DNA of 64,000 nucleotides from Siphonodentalium dalli. Lineage: Eukaryota > Mollusca > Scaphopoda > Gadilida > Siphonodentaliidae. The notes beneath the pieces were generated by a model that saw only the letters and a list, made by a program, of their open reading frames with translations, was not told where the DNA came from and did no database searches. Location: positions 138,329,989 to 138,393,988 of the forward strand of contig CP136068.1 in assembly GCA_032622095.1 (NCBI GenBank), in the 5' to 3' direction. Shown here one piece after another: positions 23,786-32,927 of the stretch; within the stretch, counting starts at the first letter, position 1; every line of letters starts with the position of its first letter. Position numbers and translations under genes: made by a program.

Positions 23786-24355
23786 TCTCATATATATTTT
23801 GAAGACCTCTGTCTGTATGTATGTTTGTTTGTTTGTTTGTTTGTTTGTCTGTCTGTCATTAATACAAATCTACGATTCTCGACCGATCGGGACGAAACTT
23901 GGTACGTGTGTGTAGTTTGACCAGGCGGTGAACGTTGTCGTATTGGCGAGCCCGTGCGGCGCCCGCTTCGCGCATGCGCAGACGAGATCTCGGAAACGGG
24001 TGGAGCTATCGACTTGATATTTGGTATGTGAATGTGTCTTGCCCCGGATACGAATTTTATCGGGTCGCCAAGCCCGTGCGACGCCAGCTTCGCGCATGCG
24101 CAGACGAGATCTCGGAAACGGGTGGAGCTATCGAATTGAAATTTGGTATGTGAATGTATCTTGCCCCGGATACGAATTTTATCGGGTCGCCGAGCCCGTG
24201 CGACGCCAGCTTCGCGCATGCGCAGACCAGATCTCGGAAACGGGTGGAGCTTTCGACTTGAAATTTGGTTTTTGAATAGCCCGGACAACGGGTGGAGCTA
24301 TCGACTTGAAATTTGGTTTTTGAATAGCCCGGACAACGTCGGGCTCATCGGCTAG
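23786..24355 (+). mobile_element. Helitron unit E5 (three core repeats)
   Basis: Begins TCTCATATATATTTTGAAGA after an A and ends with the hairpin plus CTAG at 24352-24355. Three cores, with a duplicated stretch at the 3' end (near 24280-24330). Abuts E6 directly. Confidence 0.8.
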
Positions 24356-24912
24356 TCTCATATATATTTTGAAGACCTCTGTCTGTATGTATGTTTGTTT
24401 GTTTGTTTGTTTGTCTGTCTGTCTGTCTGTCATTTATACAAATCTACGATTCTCGACCGATCGGGACGAAACTTGGTACGTGTGTGTAGTTTGACCAGGC
24501 GGTGAACGTTGTCGTATTGGCGAGCCCGTGCGGCGCGCGCTTCGCGCATGCGCAGACGAGATCTCGGAAACGGGTGGAGCTATCGACTTGAAATTTGCTA
24601 TGTGAATGTATCTTGCCCCGGATACGAATCTTATCGGGTCGACGAGCCCGTGCGACATCAGCTTCGCGCATGCGCAGACGAGATCTCGGAAACGGGTGGA
24701 GCTATCGACTTGAAATTTGCTATGTGAATGTATCTTGCCCCGGATACGAATTTTATCGGGTCGACGAGCCCGTGCGACGCCAGCTTCGCGCATGCGCAGA
24801 CCAGATCTCGGAAACGGGCAGAGCTATCGACTTGAAATTTCGGGCTGGGTAGAGCTATCGACTTGAAATTTGGTTTTTGAATATCCCGGACAACGTCGGG
24901 CTCATCGGCTAG
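24356..24912 (+). mobile_element. Helitron unit E6 (three core repeats)
   Basis: Begins TC right after the CTAG of E5 and ends CTAG at 24909-24912, followed by T. Three cores. Its 3' end has a duplicated stretch (near 24838) that mirrors the one in E1, which supports a shared origin of the two outer units. Confidence 0.8.
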
Positions 24913-24984
24913 TGGTATATAATATGGAATATTTTGTATATAATGTGATCTGGTGATTCGAAACTTAAGTCGGCCTTTAAGCGC

Positions 24985-25757
24985 TATTATTATAATATAT
25001 GTCTGGCCGATTACCCGCATCCGGCATGGATTCGGTATTTTCTGCTTGTTTTCTTCCCTCCCGAAATAAGCTCACACAGATAGACAGATGCGGGTTTGAC
25101 TCGGCCTTTTATCGAGGTGAAAACTCAGTATCGTATTTATAGGCCATAGTCGCAATGTGGGAACTTTTGGCATATTACAAACAAAAGGAACCAGTAAAGT
25201 ATAGCTTTTATAAGAACAAATAACGATGGTATTGCTTAAAGGTACGGGAGGCCTTGGCGGTGGGTATCCTGTGAAAATATTTTCACCCGTCAAAAACCGC
25301 CACAAACAGAAAGAATATTAAACTGTAGATAGATTTTGTTCGTATACAAATAAGAAATATCACATAAACAGTATGTTATTGTCACATGTTTGACCATTGT
25401 TATGTAAACAAAAGCATAAAAAGTTACTTTCCTGGTGTTTGTTTATATTATGATGGTAAACATAAAGAGCGTTCTTTGTTGCTGCATTTCTTATATGGAG
25501 CTAATAAAGAGCGTTTATACATTTTATGTGTGTTTAGCATAGTGCTGTCTTCTGTAACACAATCAGGCTCTTGCTTAGGTAAAATATAGTAGGTCTTTGT
25601 GATAGCATACTGTTTACGCGATGGTCATGGTATATATGAACGAAACTTTATGCGTTTTAATGTTTTTCTGTTTATGATGATTGGAACAAATATGAATATT
25701 TTCGACAACTAAGGCCTCCTGTGCCTTTTACTGGCGTTCGAGAAGAGAAACTTTTTA
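24985..25757. other. Intergenic with AATAAAGAGCGT motifs
   Basis: No gene is supported. The motif ATAAAGAGCGTT occurs at about 25462 and 25506. The same motif recurs four times at 38.4-38.6 kb. TTAAAGGTACGGGAGGCC near 25238 resembles a TTAA MITE end, but I found no partner. Confidence 0.4.
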
Positions 25758-26243
25758 TTAACCCTTTCAGTGCCAAGTCCGATTTTTGTATCAACCCATA
25801 TACCCTGTGCCAATGCATTCTCTTATATATGCGAGTCGACCATAGGTCGCCTCGCATATATAAGAGAATGCATTGGCCTAACAATTTTTCATCATTTGTT
25901 ACTATTTTTTACAATTTTAATAAGTTTTTCTTATATTCTTTAATTAACTCTTTCAGTGCCAGAGTTATTTTCTAGGTTTAGTGCCAGGGAATCTTACGAT
26001 TTTCATGGGCATCAAAATTATTACTATGAATACTTGATGATAGTTTTGAGTTATAACATGCCCCTAAGGTTTTATCCAGTTTATTTTTAAATTCGCTATA
26101 GCATGCTTAAGCATATCCAAAAAAATTCAACCCAAAAGAAAAAAAAAGGTAATTGTTTTTTTTAATTTTTTTTATTTTTAGGACCGATTATACAGACCGT
26201 AAATTAGGGCGGATGAGATCGGCCCTGGCACTGAAAGGGTTAA
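25758..26243. mobile_element. piggyBac-like MITE, type 2 (CAGTGCC ends)
   Basis: It is flanked by TTAA on both sides, with ends CCCTTTCAGTGCCA and the inverse TGGCACTGAAAGGG. TTAA duplication and ends beginning CCC are hallmarks of piggyBac-type elements. An internal second end-like run (TTAACTCTTTCAGTGCCAG) lies at about 25943. It carries one copy of the 69-base hairpin module (25809-25877), which is otherwise found in the 399-base MITE family with different ends. No transposase. Confidence 0.75.
25809..25877. repeat. 69-base hairpin module, copy 1
   Basis: Arms of 33 bases (GCCAATGCATTCTCTTATAT at the outer end, ATGCGAGTCGACC near the loop) close around ATA with a single A/C mismatch. Nine further copies occur at 29034, 29181, 30734, 30881, 50001, 50148, 56418, 58791 and 60991. 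Confidence 0.85.
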
Positions 26244-26303
26244 TACACTTCGAATGGATGCAATAATGATATGCCTTCTTAGATATATACTTCTATATAT
26301 AGA

Positions 26304-26754
26304 CACCCATATAAAAAGCACCATGGTAGAGTGGCCACATTACCATGGTAGTATCATGGTAGTACCACGGTAGTACCACAATAGTACCACGGCAGTATCA
26401 TGATAGTACCATGGTAGAATGGCCACACTACCATGGTAGTATCGCGGTAGTACCACGGTAGTACCACAGTAGTACCACGGCAGTATCATGGTAGTACCAT
26501 GGTATAATGGCCACACTACCATGGTAGTATCGCGGTAGTACCACGGTAGTACCACGGCAGTAGCATGGTAGTATCACGGAAGTATCATGGTAGTACTACG
26601 GCAGTATCATGGTAGTACCACGGCAGTATCATGGTAGTACTACGGCAGTATCACGGTAGTACCACGGCAGTATCATGGTAAGTACCACGGTAGTATCATG
26701 GTACCACCATAGCACTACCACGACAGTGCAGTGGTGCTTTTTTATACATTGGTG
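26304..26754. mobile_element. TIR element filled by a CATGGTAGTA minisatellite
   Basis: Ends are inverted: CACCCATATAAAAAGCACCA on the left and GGTGCTTTTTTATACATTGG on the right. The interior is almost wholly an irregular 10-12 base repeat, ACCATGGTAGTA/ACCACGGTAGTA, which is also partly self-complementary. An additional right-type end (GTGTTTTTTATATTGGTGG) lies at about 26807-26825. Open frames rich in YYHGT-type repeats are by-products. It sits just downstream of 7TM copy B. Confidence 0.6.
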
Positions 26755-27046
26755 AAGTACCATGGTAGCATGACCGAATTATATATGTAACATGGTAGTA
26801 CCATAGTGTTTTTTATATTGGTGGTAATTGTCAAAGTAAACTCTCGATGGTCCAGTGAAGGGCACTCATTCTTGCAGTAACACGGTTACACTACCCGTGC
26901 AAGTTGAACAACTTTATACATATGCAAGTTGGTATATATACAGCAATGTATATTATATCTGTACTTTATGCAGTTCTACCATCCACATGTAATGGTCAAA
27001 TGACAGCAATTAACTGAATACTGGTAATAAAATTCCGGTGTAGCCC

Positions 27047-28102
27047 TCATTTCTTTAGAGACATTTTGTGGAGCGAATGTGGAATGTGGTCACGTTGAAC
27101 TGTAGACCTCTTGATGTAATATACGTCTGGCTGATGCACTGCCTCCTGGTTTCTGTGTGTTCTTGTCTTTTTCTTCTCCCCCCGACACAATCTCACAGGC
27201 AGACATATTCCGTTTTTGTAGAACATCCTGAAATCACTTGACAATAGAAGTGGCAATGTGAAAAGCAGATATGAACTGCACTGGAGGATTTTCAACAGTT
27301 GCCCTGGGTCCGTATTTTGTTCTGCCGTCAAAAAACACCCGTTAAAACCTTCATCAATGGGGTCGTAGCATTTCAAAGCGTAATAGAACATATCCGCAGA
27401 CGACAGGACTAGAAAACAGAAAACTGCTCCAATGTATGGCCATGCTGTGATTCTGTTAGTATTACGTGATCTTGATTCACAGAGAGCAAGCAAGATACAC
27501 AGAAGCATGGTGAACACTGTGATCCCCCATGGCAAAAAGTAACTAACTGCATCGTGTACCTTTGCCTTTGTAAATGTAACATTCAAGTAACAGTCGTGCA
27601 TATCGTTATTATCGTAGTCTACGATTGAAATCGCCAATGTAACAGCGTAAATCCAAGGTAGAAATACGCAAAGCGCAACCAGTGTGCACGTGTGACAGCT
27701 CGGCTTGCAGGGTATGCGCCCCGGACTTTTATTATGACCTTTGTTGTTTGTGTAAAATGCGTAGAACATCTCGACGACCTTGCAGAATAAAATCGTAAAC
27801 GACACCGTAATTGCTGCCGTAATATACGTGGTGTAAGCTATGCCGATAACGTCACAATTCCATGGAAGCGTTCCTTGGTGGAAATGTTCGTAACTGTAGA
27901 GCAGGTTTGATGACATGTATCCGACTGCGAGGAAACTGACGAAGATGAAGTTGACGACGGCGATGTTAGCTATGTGACCACGCCCTTTCTTGGTTACTAG
28001 GATACCGACAGCTAACGGGATGTCTATGATGAGAATTAAAATGATGACAGGGATGAAGACCGCCGGGACTATCTCAGTTTGCCAAGTTTCTATATCCGGC
28101 AT
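27047..28102 (-). CDS. Seven-transmembrane receptor-like protein, copy B (intact)
   Basis: 351 residues in one uninterrupted frame. Hydrophobic segments are at about 11-35, 44-70, 84-116, 137-161, 183-208, 219-243 and 269-290, with a short outside N-terminus and a basic tail: a GPCR-like layout. Cys83 at the start of TM3 and Cys171 in the second outer loop fit the usual class A disulfide; Asn174 (NVT) is a likely glycosylation site; Cys245 and Cys256 may bridge the third outer loop. Class A signatures are missing: the TM2 position normally Asp is Asn51 (NIAVVNF), TM3 ends KVVEMFY rather than DRY, and TM7 lacks NPxxY. I do not recognise the family or ligand. The start MPDIETWQ is conserved in all three paralogues. 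A splice acceptor (TGATTGCAG) about 35 bases upstream suggests a 5'UTR intron. It lies between a minisatellite element and MITE-rich DNA. Confidence 0.85.
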   Translation of the reverse strand: MPDIETWQTEIVPAVFIPVIILILIIDIPLAVGILVTKKGRGHIANIAVVNFIFVSFLAVGYMSSNLLYSYEHFHQGTLPWNCDVIGIAYTTYITAAITVSFTILFCKVVEMFYAFYTNNKGHNKSPGRIPCKPSCHTCTLVALCVFLPWIYAVTLAISIVDYDNNDMHDCYLNVTFTKAKVHDAVSYFLPWGITVFTMLLCILLALCESRSRNTNRITAWPYIGAVFCFLVLSSADMFYYALKCYDPIDEGFNGCFLTAEQNTDPGQLLKILQCSSYLLFTLPLLLSSDFRMFYKNGICLPVRLCRGEKKKTRTHRNQEAVHQPDVYYIKRSTVQRDHIPHSLHKMSLKK

Positions 28103-28135
28103 TCTGTTCGTCTACTTGAAGCAGATATTATAAAT

Positions 28136-28150
28136 GCTGCAATCACTGAA
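28136..28150 (-). promoter_or_regulatory. Likely splice acceptor before copy B
   Basis: On the minus strand the run TTTTCAGTGATTGCAG precedes CATTTATAAT and then the ATG at 28102. Copy A has GTGTGCAG before CATTTCC, and copy C has TTTTATTTTCAG before ATAGCTGAC. The shared layout suggests one 5'UTR intron in the family; the upstream exon is not identified. Confidence 0.5.
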
Positions 28151-28199
28151 AATTTCTGAAATAGAAAAATAAATGTAAAAACTAAATTATTCAACAATT

Positions 28200-28880
28200 G
28201 GGATTTGTTTTGAATCTAATGGATACGTATACCAAAACCCATGCACCCACTATCCTGACGCAGAAAATGGTCTATTACACGCTTGTTCCCAGAATTACAG
28301 CGTTCCTGTTGTTCCATGTTTACAGATACATATGGAACATACATCCCATGTGCATAAATAACGTTTTCCTCATCCATGAAACAGGAACTATAAACTAAAA
28401 GCATCACGACACATTACAACACAAGATCTGTATGTGCCAGAATTTACGTATTCCAGGACAAGTGGCGTGTAATTAACACAAAACTACACGTGTGTTACCG
28501 CAATTGGTTGGTACGGCACTCATGCCATCGCTGAAGGGTAGAACTTGGGCGGCGCCTATCGTTCTATCGATCCGCGCTAGCTCTCGTGCCGTATCAACAA
28601 AACCAGTAACAGTATTTATTTTCTGGAAACAACGACACCTTTGTTTATACTTTTCACATTGTGTATAACTCTATTTTTTTAGAATATGTACTTTGATATT
28701 GAGAAAATTATATTTGTATGTCAACGTCTGCGTTAAAAGGACAAGACTTACGTGAACCTCCAAATTGCACATGCACCCAACATAAAGTTTTGTTGGGTTA
28801 TCCAAAATTGGGTTAATGGCCGGGTCAAATTCCAGAATTTGTATTCAGTTGGGTTAGATTGTTTAGTTAGATTATTTGAT
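28200..28880. other. Intergenic upstream of copy B
   Basis: No gene is supported. It contains a degenerate hairpin at 28506-28598 (GGTACGGCAC at left, GTGCCGTATCAAC at right, with GGTAGAAC and GTTCTATC inside) related to the palindrome at 59493-59650. From 28790 there are runs of TTGGGTTA that recur inverted at 29740-29800. Confidence 0.45.
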
Positions 28881-29800
28881 TTAACCCTTTACCCAACAAA
28901 CCGGCCAAAACCGGCCAAATAAAGCTTCAACAGCCTAAAATATCTTCGGTCTGTCTCAATAGAACCATACAAATATGGATATCATTGGAACCGGCTCCTT
29001 GACCACATTGTGATAGTTACAGTTATGTCCTGTGCCAATGCATTCTCTTATATATGCGAGTCGACCATAGGTCGCCTCGCATATATAAGAGAATGCATTG
29101 GCCTAAAAAAAAACTTTTTTTAACACTTTTTACCATTTTTCTTACATTCTTTAACAATTTTATAATTTTTAATGTGTTAAGCCAATGCATTCTCTTATAT
29201 ATGCGAGGCGACCTATGGTCGACTCGCATATATAAGAGAATGCATTGGCACAGGGCCCTTCTGTTGGGTAAAGCGTTAATAATCACTGGTTTTCAGTTGC
29301 GCCCCTTGATAAAGATTTGCTGGATGTGAGCTCTCTTTGTCATATGTTCTTCTCTTTGTTGGTATCAAACTCAAATAAATACAAAGTGAAGACATGTGTT
29401 ATGTCGGTATTACATGGTTGTATTGTTGATTGTATCTTTGGTAGTAGTATTCTTTTCTAGGTTGTTAATGTATTCCCGAAAAGGAAGTCATTATATGTTG
29501 CACCTCGTTTTGGACTTTCATATTACATACCAGGTTCGAAGTCTGGTTTAATTCAATATTTTGGCTCTATTTAGACGTTAAGAACCGAAATTAATCCATT
29601 GATTTGTCTAATTTTTGGGAAACTTAAAATGACCAGAATTATAGATTATATGAAAAAAACGCATCCATTGAGATGAAATATAATTAGATACATGTATTGA
29701 CAGATGTTTTCTCTAACCCCAAGATTGGTTACTTCAAACCCAATGCTGGGTTTATTTAACCCAACTTTTCGTTACAAAACATCTCTAACCCAACGTTTAG
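28785..29800. repeat. Inverted AACCCAA-rich ends around MITE copy 1
   Basis: Left: TTTTGTTGGGTTATCC and AAATTGGGTTAATGG. Right: CAAACCCAATGCTGGGTT and TTTAACCCAACTTTTCG. The two sides are inverted relatives and enclose the MITE at 28881-29279, which suggests an older element into which the MITE inserted. The limits are uncertain. Confidence 0.35.
28881..29279 (+). mobile_element. piggyBac-like MITE, type 1, copy 1 (399 bases)
   Basis: TTAA at both ends with inverted repeats TTAACCCTTTACCCAACA and TGTTGGGTAAAGCGTTAA. Order inside: GGCCAAAACCGGCCAAAT repeats, a unique part ending TAGTTACAGTTATG, hairpin module (29034-29102), an AT-rich spacer, and a second hairpin module (29181-29249). No protein. 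The same 399-base length and order occur in copies 2 and 3. Copies 1 and 2 share the variant AAGCGTTAA, so they are closest kin. Confidence 0.85.
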
Positions 29801-30079
29801 TCGGATTCGGTTGACTAAACGTTTGGTTAGAGTCTGATTAAACTTTAGTTATATTCAAGCCAATTTTTGTGAGTGTGTATGCCCAGGTCACAAGGGATAT
29901 TTATAAGCAGGATCGATAACTAAAACATAAAAGATATACCGATCAACGTGCTATATACAGCTGTTTCCAATCGTTCGCACCTCAATGGGAATAACTTTAT
30001 TTTTTGTTTGCAATATCTGAAATGGACTACAACGGAACGCCCTTTGTTGTTCCATGCAAATTAAATCAGTTGTTGCATC
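29280..30079. other. Intergenic, nothing firm
   Basis: Apart from the AACCCAA-rich stretch at 29740-29830 (which also contains CAACGTTTAGTCGG facing GACTAAACGTTTGG, a small hairpin), no gene or repeat is recognised. Confidence 0.4.
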
Positions 30080-30580
30080 TACTTACCCCTAGAGGTTGAA
30101 TCACATAAACAAACTTATCATCGGTCGAAAATCGGAAAAGAACTGTCACTATACGTTGATTTGCTGAAGAGTGTCTGCTTCGTGTTGTTAGCGTTCTCGC
30201 CAAACACACTATCTCGATAACATCGAGAATTCGAGGCGTTGTTGTAAATAGATATGTTGACTTTTTTCGGGAACGATGAAAGCTTTAATTTATAACCCAG
30301 CAATTATATTGTATTCATTTGGGGTAGAATTCCACCCAGATTTAAATTTCATTTGAAAACCGATGATTCGGAGCGGTCGTGGGTGGGAGAGAAATATGCC
30401 TGACGAGCTTTACAGAAACGTGTCACCGGGACATCATATTACATGTAATTAAATGTCCGCGCTGATTTATGTTCGAACAAGATAGTCCGGGAGCTTATAG
30501 GGTACCCCAGCACCCTCCCAGAATTTATATTTACCTCACTCATTTTCTTCCTTATTGTGGCCCTCAACTTTTAAGCAATA

Positions 30581-30979
30581 TTAACCCTTTACCCAACAAA
30601 CCGGCCAAAACCGGCCAAATAAAGCTTCAACAGCCTAAAATATCTTCGGTCTGTCTCAATAGAACCATACAAATATGGATATCATTGGAACCGGCTCCTT
30701 GACCACATTGTGATAGTTACAGTTATGCCCTGTGCCAATGCATTCTCTTATATATGCGAGTCGACCATAGGTCGCCTCGCATATATAAGGGAATGCATTG
30801 GCCTAAACAAAATTTTTTTTAACACTTTTTACCATTTTTTCTTACATTCTTTAACAATTTTATAATGTTTAATGTGTTAAGCCAATGCATTCTCTTATAT
30901 ATGCGAGGCGACCTATGGTCGACTCGCATATATAAGAGAATGCATTGGCACAGGGCCCTTCTGTTGGGTAAAGCGTTAA
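30581..30979 (+). mobile_element. piggyBac-like MITE, type 1, copy 2 (399 bases)
   Basis: Same ends, length and order as copy 1, with hairpin modules at 30734-30802 and 30881-30949. Its target TTAA is preserved empty in the homologous foldback FB2 (AGCAATGTTAACAAG at about 5262), a direct before/after comparison that proves TTAA duplication. Confidence 0.9.
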
Positions 30980-32844
30980 CACGAAACAAAAGTGGCCGTG
31001 TAGACACCAGACAAGATGGCGTCAAACAAGACCGCCGTTTTTTTTTCAAAAGGGGCACTAAGTCAGTTTGCTGCAACTTATATGAGAACAGTTTGTCAAA
31101 TGTCAAATGTATCCATTTATGTGAAGCTTAGATATAATACCACCTATATAGGGCAAAACTGGTACTCTACGTCAAATGTGTCCACAAAAATGGCAGCCGG
31201 AAGGGGACATATGACATTTTTACTAATATCTTCTAGATCAGTTGTCTGCTGTTCGGAACTGTTTAAGAATTGTGACTGTAATGTATTTTAGATATGTGAA
31301 CTGATCACTGGAGCACTGAAAGGCGCCATTATTCGGGTGCCAGCCCCTTCAGATCCCTCAAAAATTTGATTTCACAGAACGCGGTATAAAATTTCACCAA
31401 AAATCACCATATGGATTATAGTCATATTTCAACAAGAAATGGCAATAAATGTGCAATGTATGTGAGGCATACCATTACTTAAGAATATTCCAACTCAATT
31501 GAACCAAAATTGTCACTTTGGGTCATTTTGGCTGCCGAATACAATAGTAACAATTAACCAAGATGCATCAGTAATGTTAGTATTCAATGTAAATAAGGCA
31601 TATTAGTCGATTGTTTTTATCAATTACATCTTGTAAGCGATTGCAGGGCACTTTGGGGCAATACACACCAATTCCCATAGTTTGGCCGCCATTTTGAGCC
31701 AAAGAGACAATTTTTGGTTCCCTTCATTTGGAATATTCATAAGTAATGGTATGCCTCAATTACATTGTACAGTCAAGTTCTGCTCATTTCTTTTTGAAAT
31801 ATGACTATAGGTGATTTGTGGCTAAAGTTTATACCGCGTTCTGTAAGATCAAATGTTTTGGGATCAGAATGGGCTGGGTCCCCATGAATGGCATATTCCA
31901 TTGCTCCAGTGATCAGTTAACATGCAAAATACAAAATAAAGTCACAATTCTCAACCAGTTCCAAACAACAGAAACATATCTAGAAGATATTAGTGAAAAA
32001 CGTCAAATTGTCCACTTATGGTGTCATTTTGGCGGCCATCTTGGACATAGAGTTTCATATTAGTGCCACTTCTGAAAACTGGCGGCCATTTTGTACGCCT
32101 TCTTGACTGGTGTCTTCACGGCCACTTTTTTTCCGTGCTAACATTGCTTAAAAGTCGAGGAAAATATATTAAGGAAGAAAATGAGTGGGGTACAGTTAAA
32201 CTGGGTAGGGTTCTCTATTCCGAAGGTTCATTATTCCGAAGGTTCGCTATTCCGCAGGTTCATTATTCAGAATGTTCCCTATTCCGAAGGTTCATTATTC
32301 CGAAGGTTCGCTATTCCGAAGGTTCGCTATTCCGAAGGTTAGCTATTCCGACGGTTTTCTTTTCTGGGCGTATTTAACCAGACATTAATCAAAATGTTTA
32401 CCCCCCCCCCCCCCCCCACAAAAACCACACGGGGAATGAAAAATACTTTCGCTAGTATTCACATATAGTACACCCCATTCTAATTCCCAAATTGTCCCAG
32501 ATGTCGGTTTTTAATAGCAAGAAGACAGTATCAGTTTATCGTTTATTATGGACATTTTAAAACACGATGACTGCGTGACTGAAATAAACTACATGTAAGA
32601 GATACAGTCTGTCCGAACTGGCAATCTGTACTTGAAAGAAACATCAACATTAAAGGCCCAGGCCTTTCGAACCCCCAAATCACATATATATAATACATGT
32701 CATATTACACACCATTTGGAATAGGAAGCTCTCATTGTATTATCAGCTTATCCGGTGTAATAAACTGTAAACATGTTGGTTTTTTTGTGAGTTACCGACG
32801 TGTTTTTGTGCTTAAGTTTCATTTGGTTCTGTTGCTCAAAGTGT

Positions 32845-32910
32845 ATTATTTTCAATGGAGGGAAATAACTATATTTTAAATATAGTGTTATTCCCCTTCC
32901 ATTGAAAATA
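32845..32910. repeat. Hairpin with CAATGGAGGGAAATAAC arms
   Basis: Arms TATTTTCAATGGAGGGAAAT and the inverse around ATATTTTAAATAT. A related single arm lies at about 23631. It sits right before the LINE fragment and may mark its 5' junction or a small MITE. Confidence 0.55.
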
Positions 32911-32927
32911 CATTTTTAGTTTGAATT

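Larger units (their letters stand above)
21336..24980. mobile_element. TTAA-flanked palindromic frame carrying six Helitrons
   Basis: The outer ends are TTAAAGGCCCGCTTAA on the left and the inverse TTAAGTCGGCCTTTAA on the right. About 68 bases at each end are imperfect reverse complements of each other (21336-21403 and 24913-24980). Between them lie four Helitrons reading leftwards (21404-23471), a unique centre (23472-23785) and two reading rightwards (23786-24912). The structure is a 3.6 kb palindrome. I infer a TTAA-type MITE or foldback whose arms hold Helitrons at mirror positions, meaning that either the insertion predates an inverted duplication or the arms were homogenised. Confidence 0.7.

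Noticed and set aside
21548-24852. Many overlapping Arg-rich frames (REAGVARARRPDKIRIRGK and others) on both strands
   Set aside because: They are translations of the Helitron core repeats in several frames and both strands; the repeat, not a protein, explains them.
26340-26555. Tyr/Trp-rich repetitive frame
   Set aside because: Produced by the CATGGTAGTA minisatellite; no evidence for translation.
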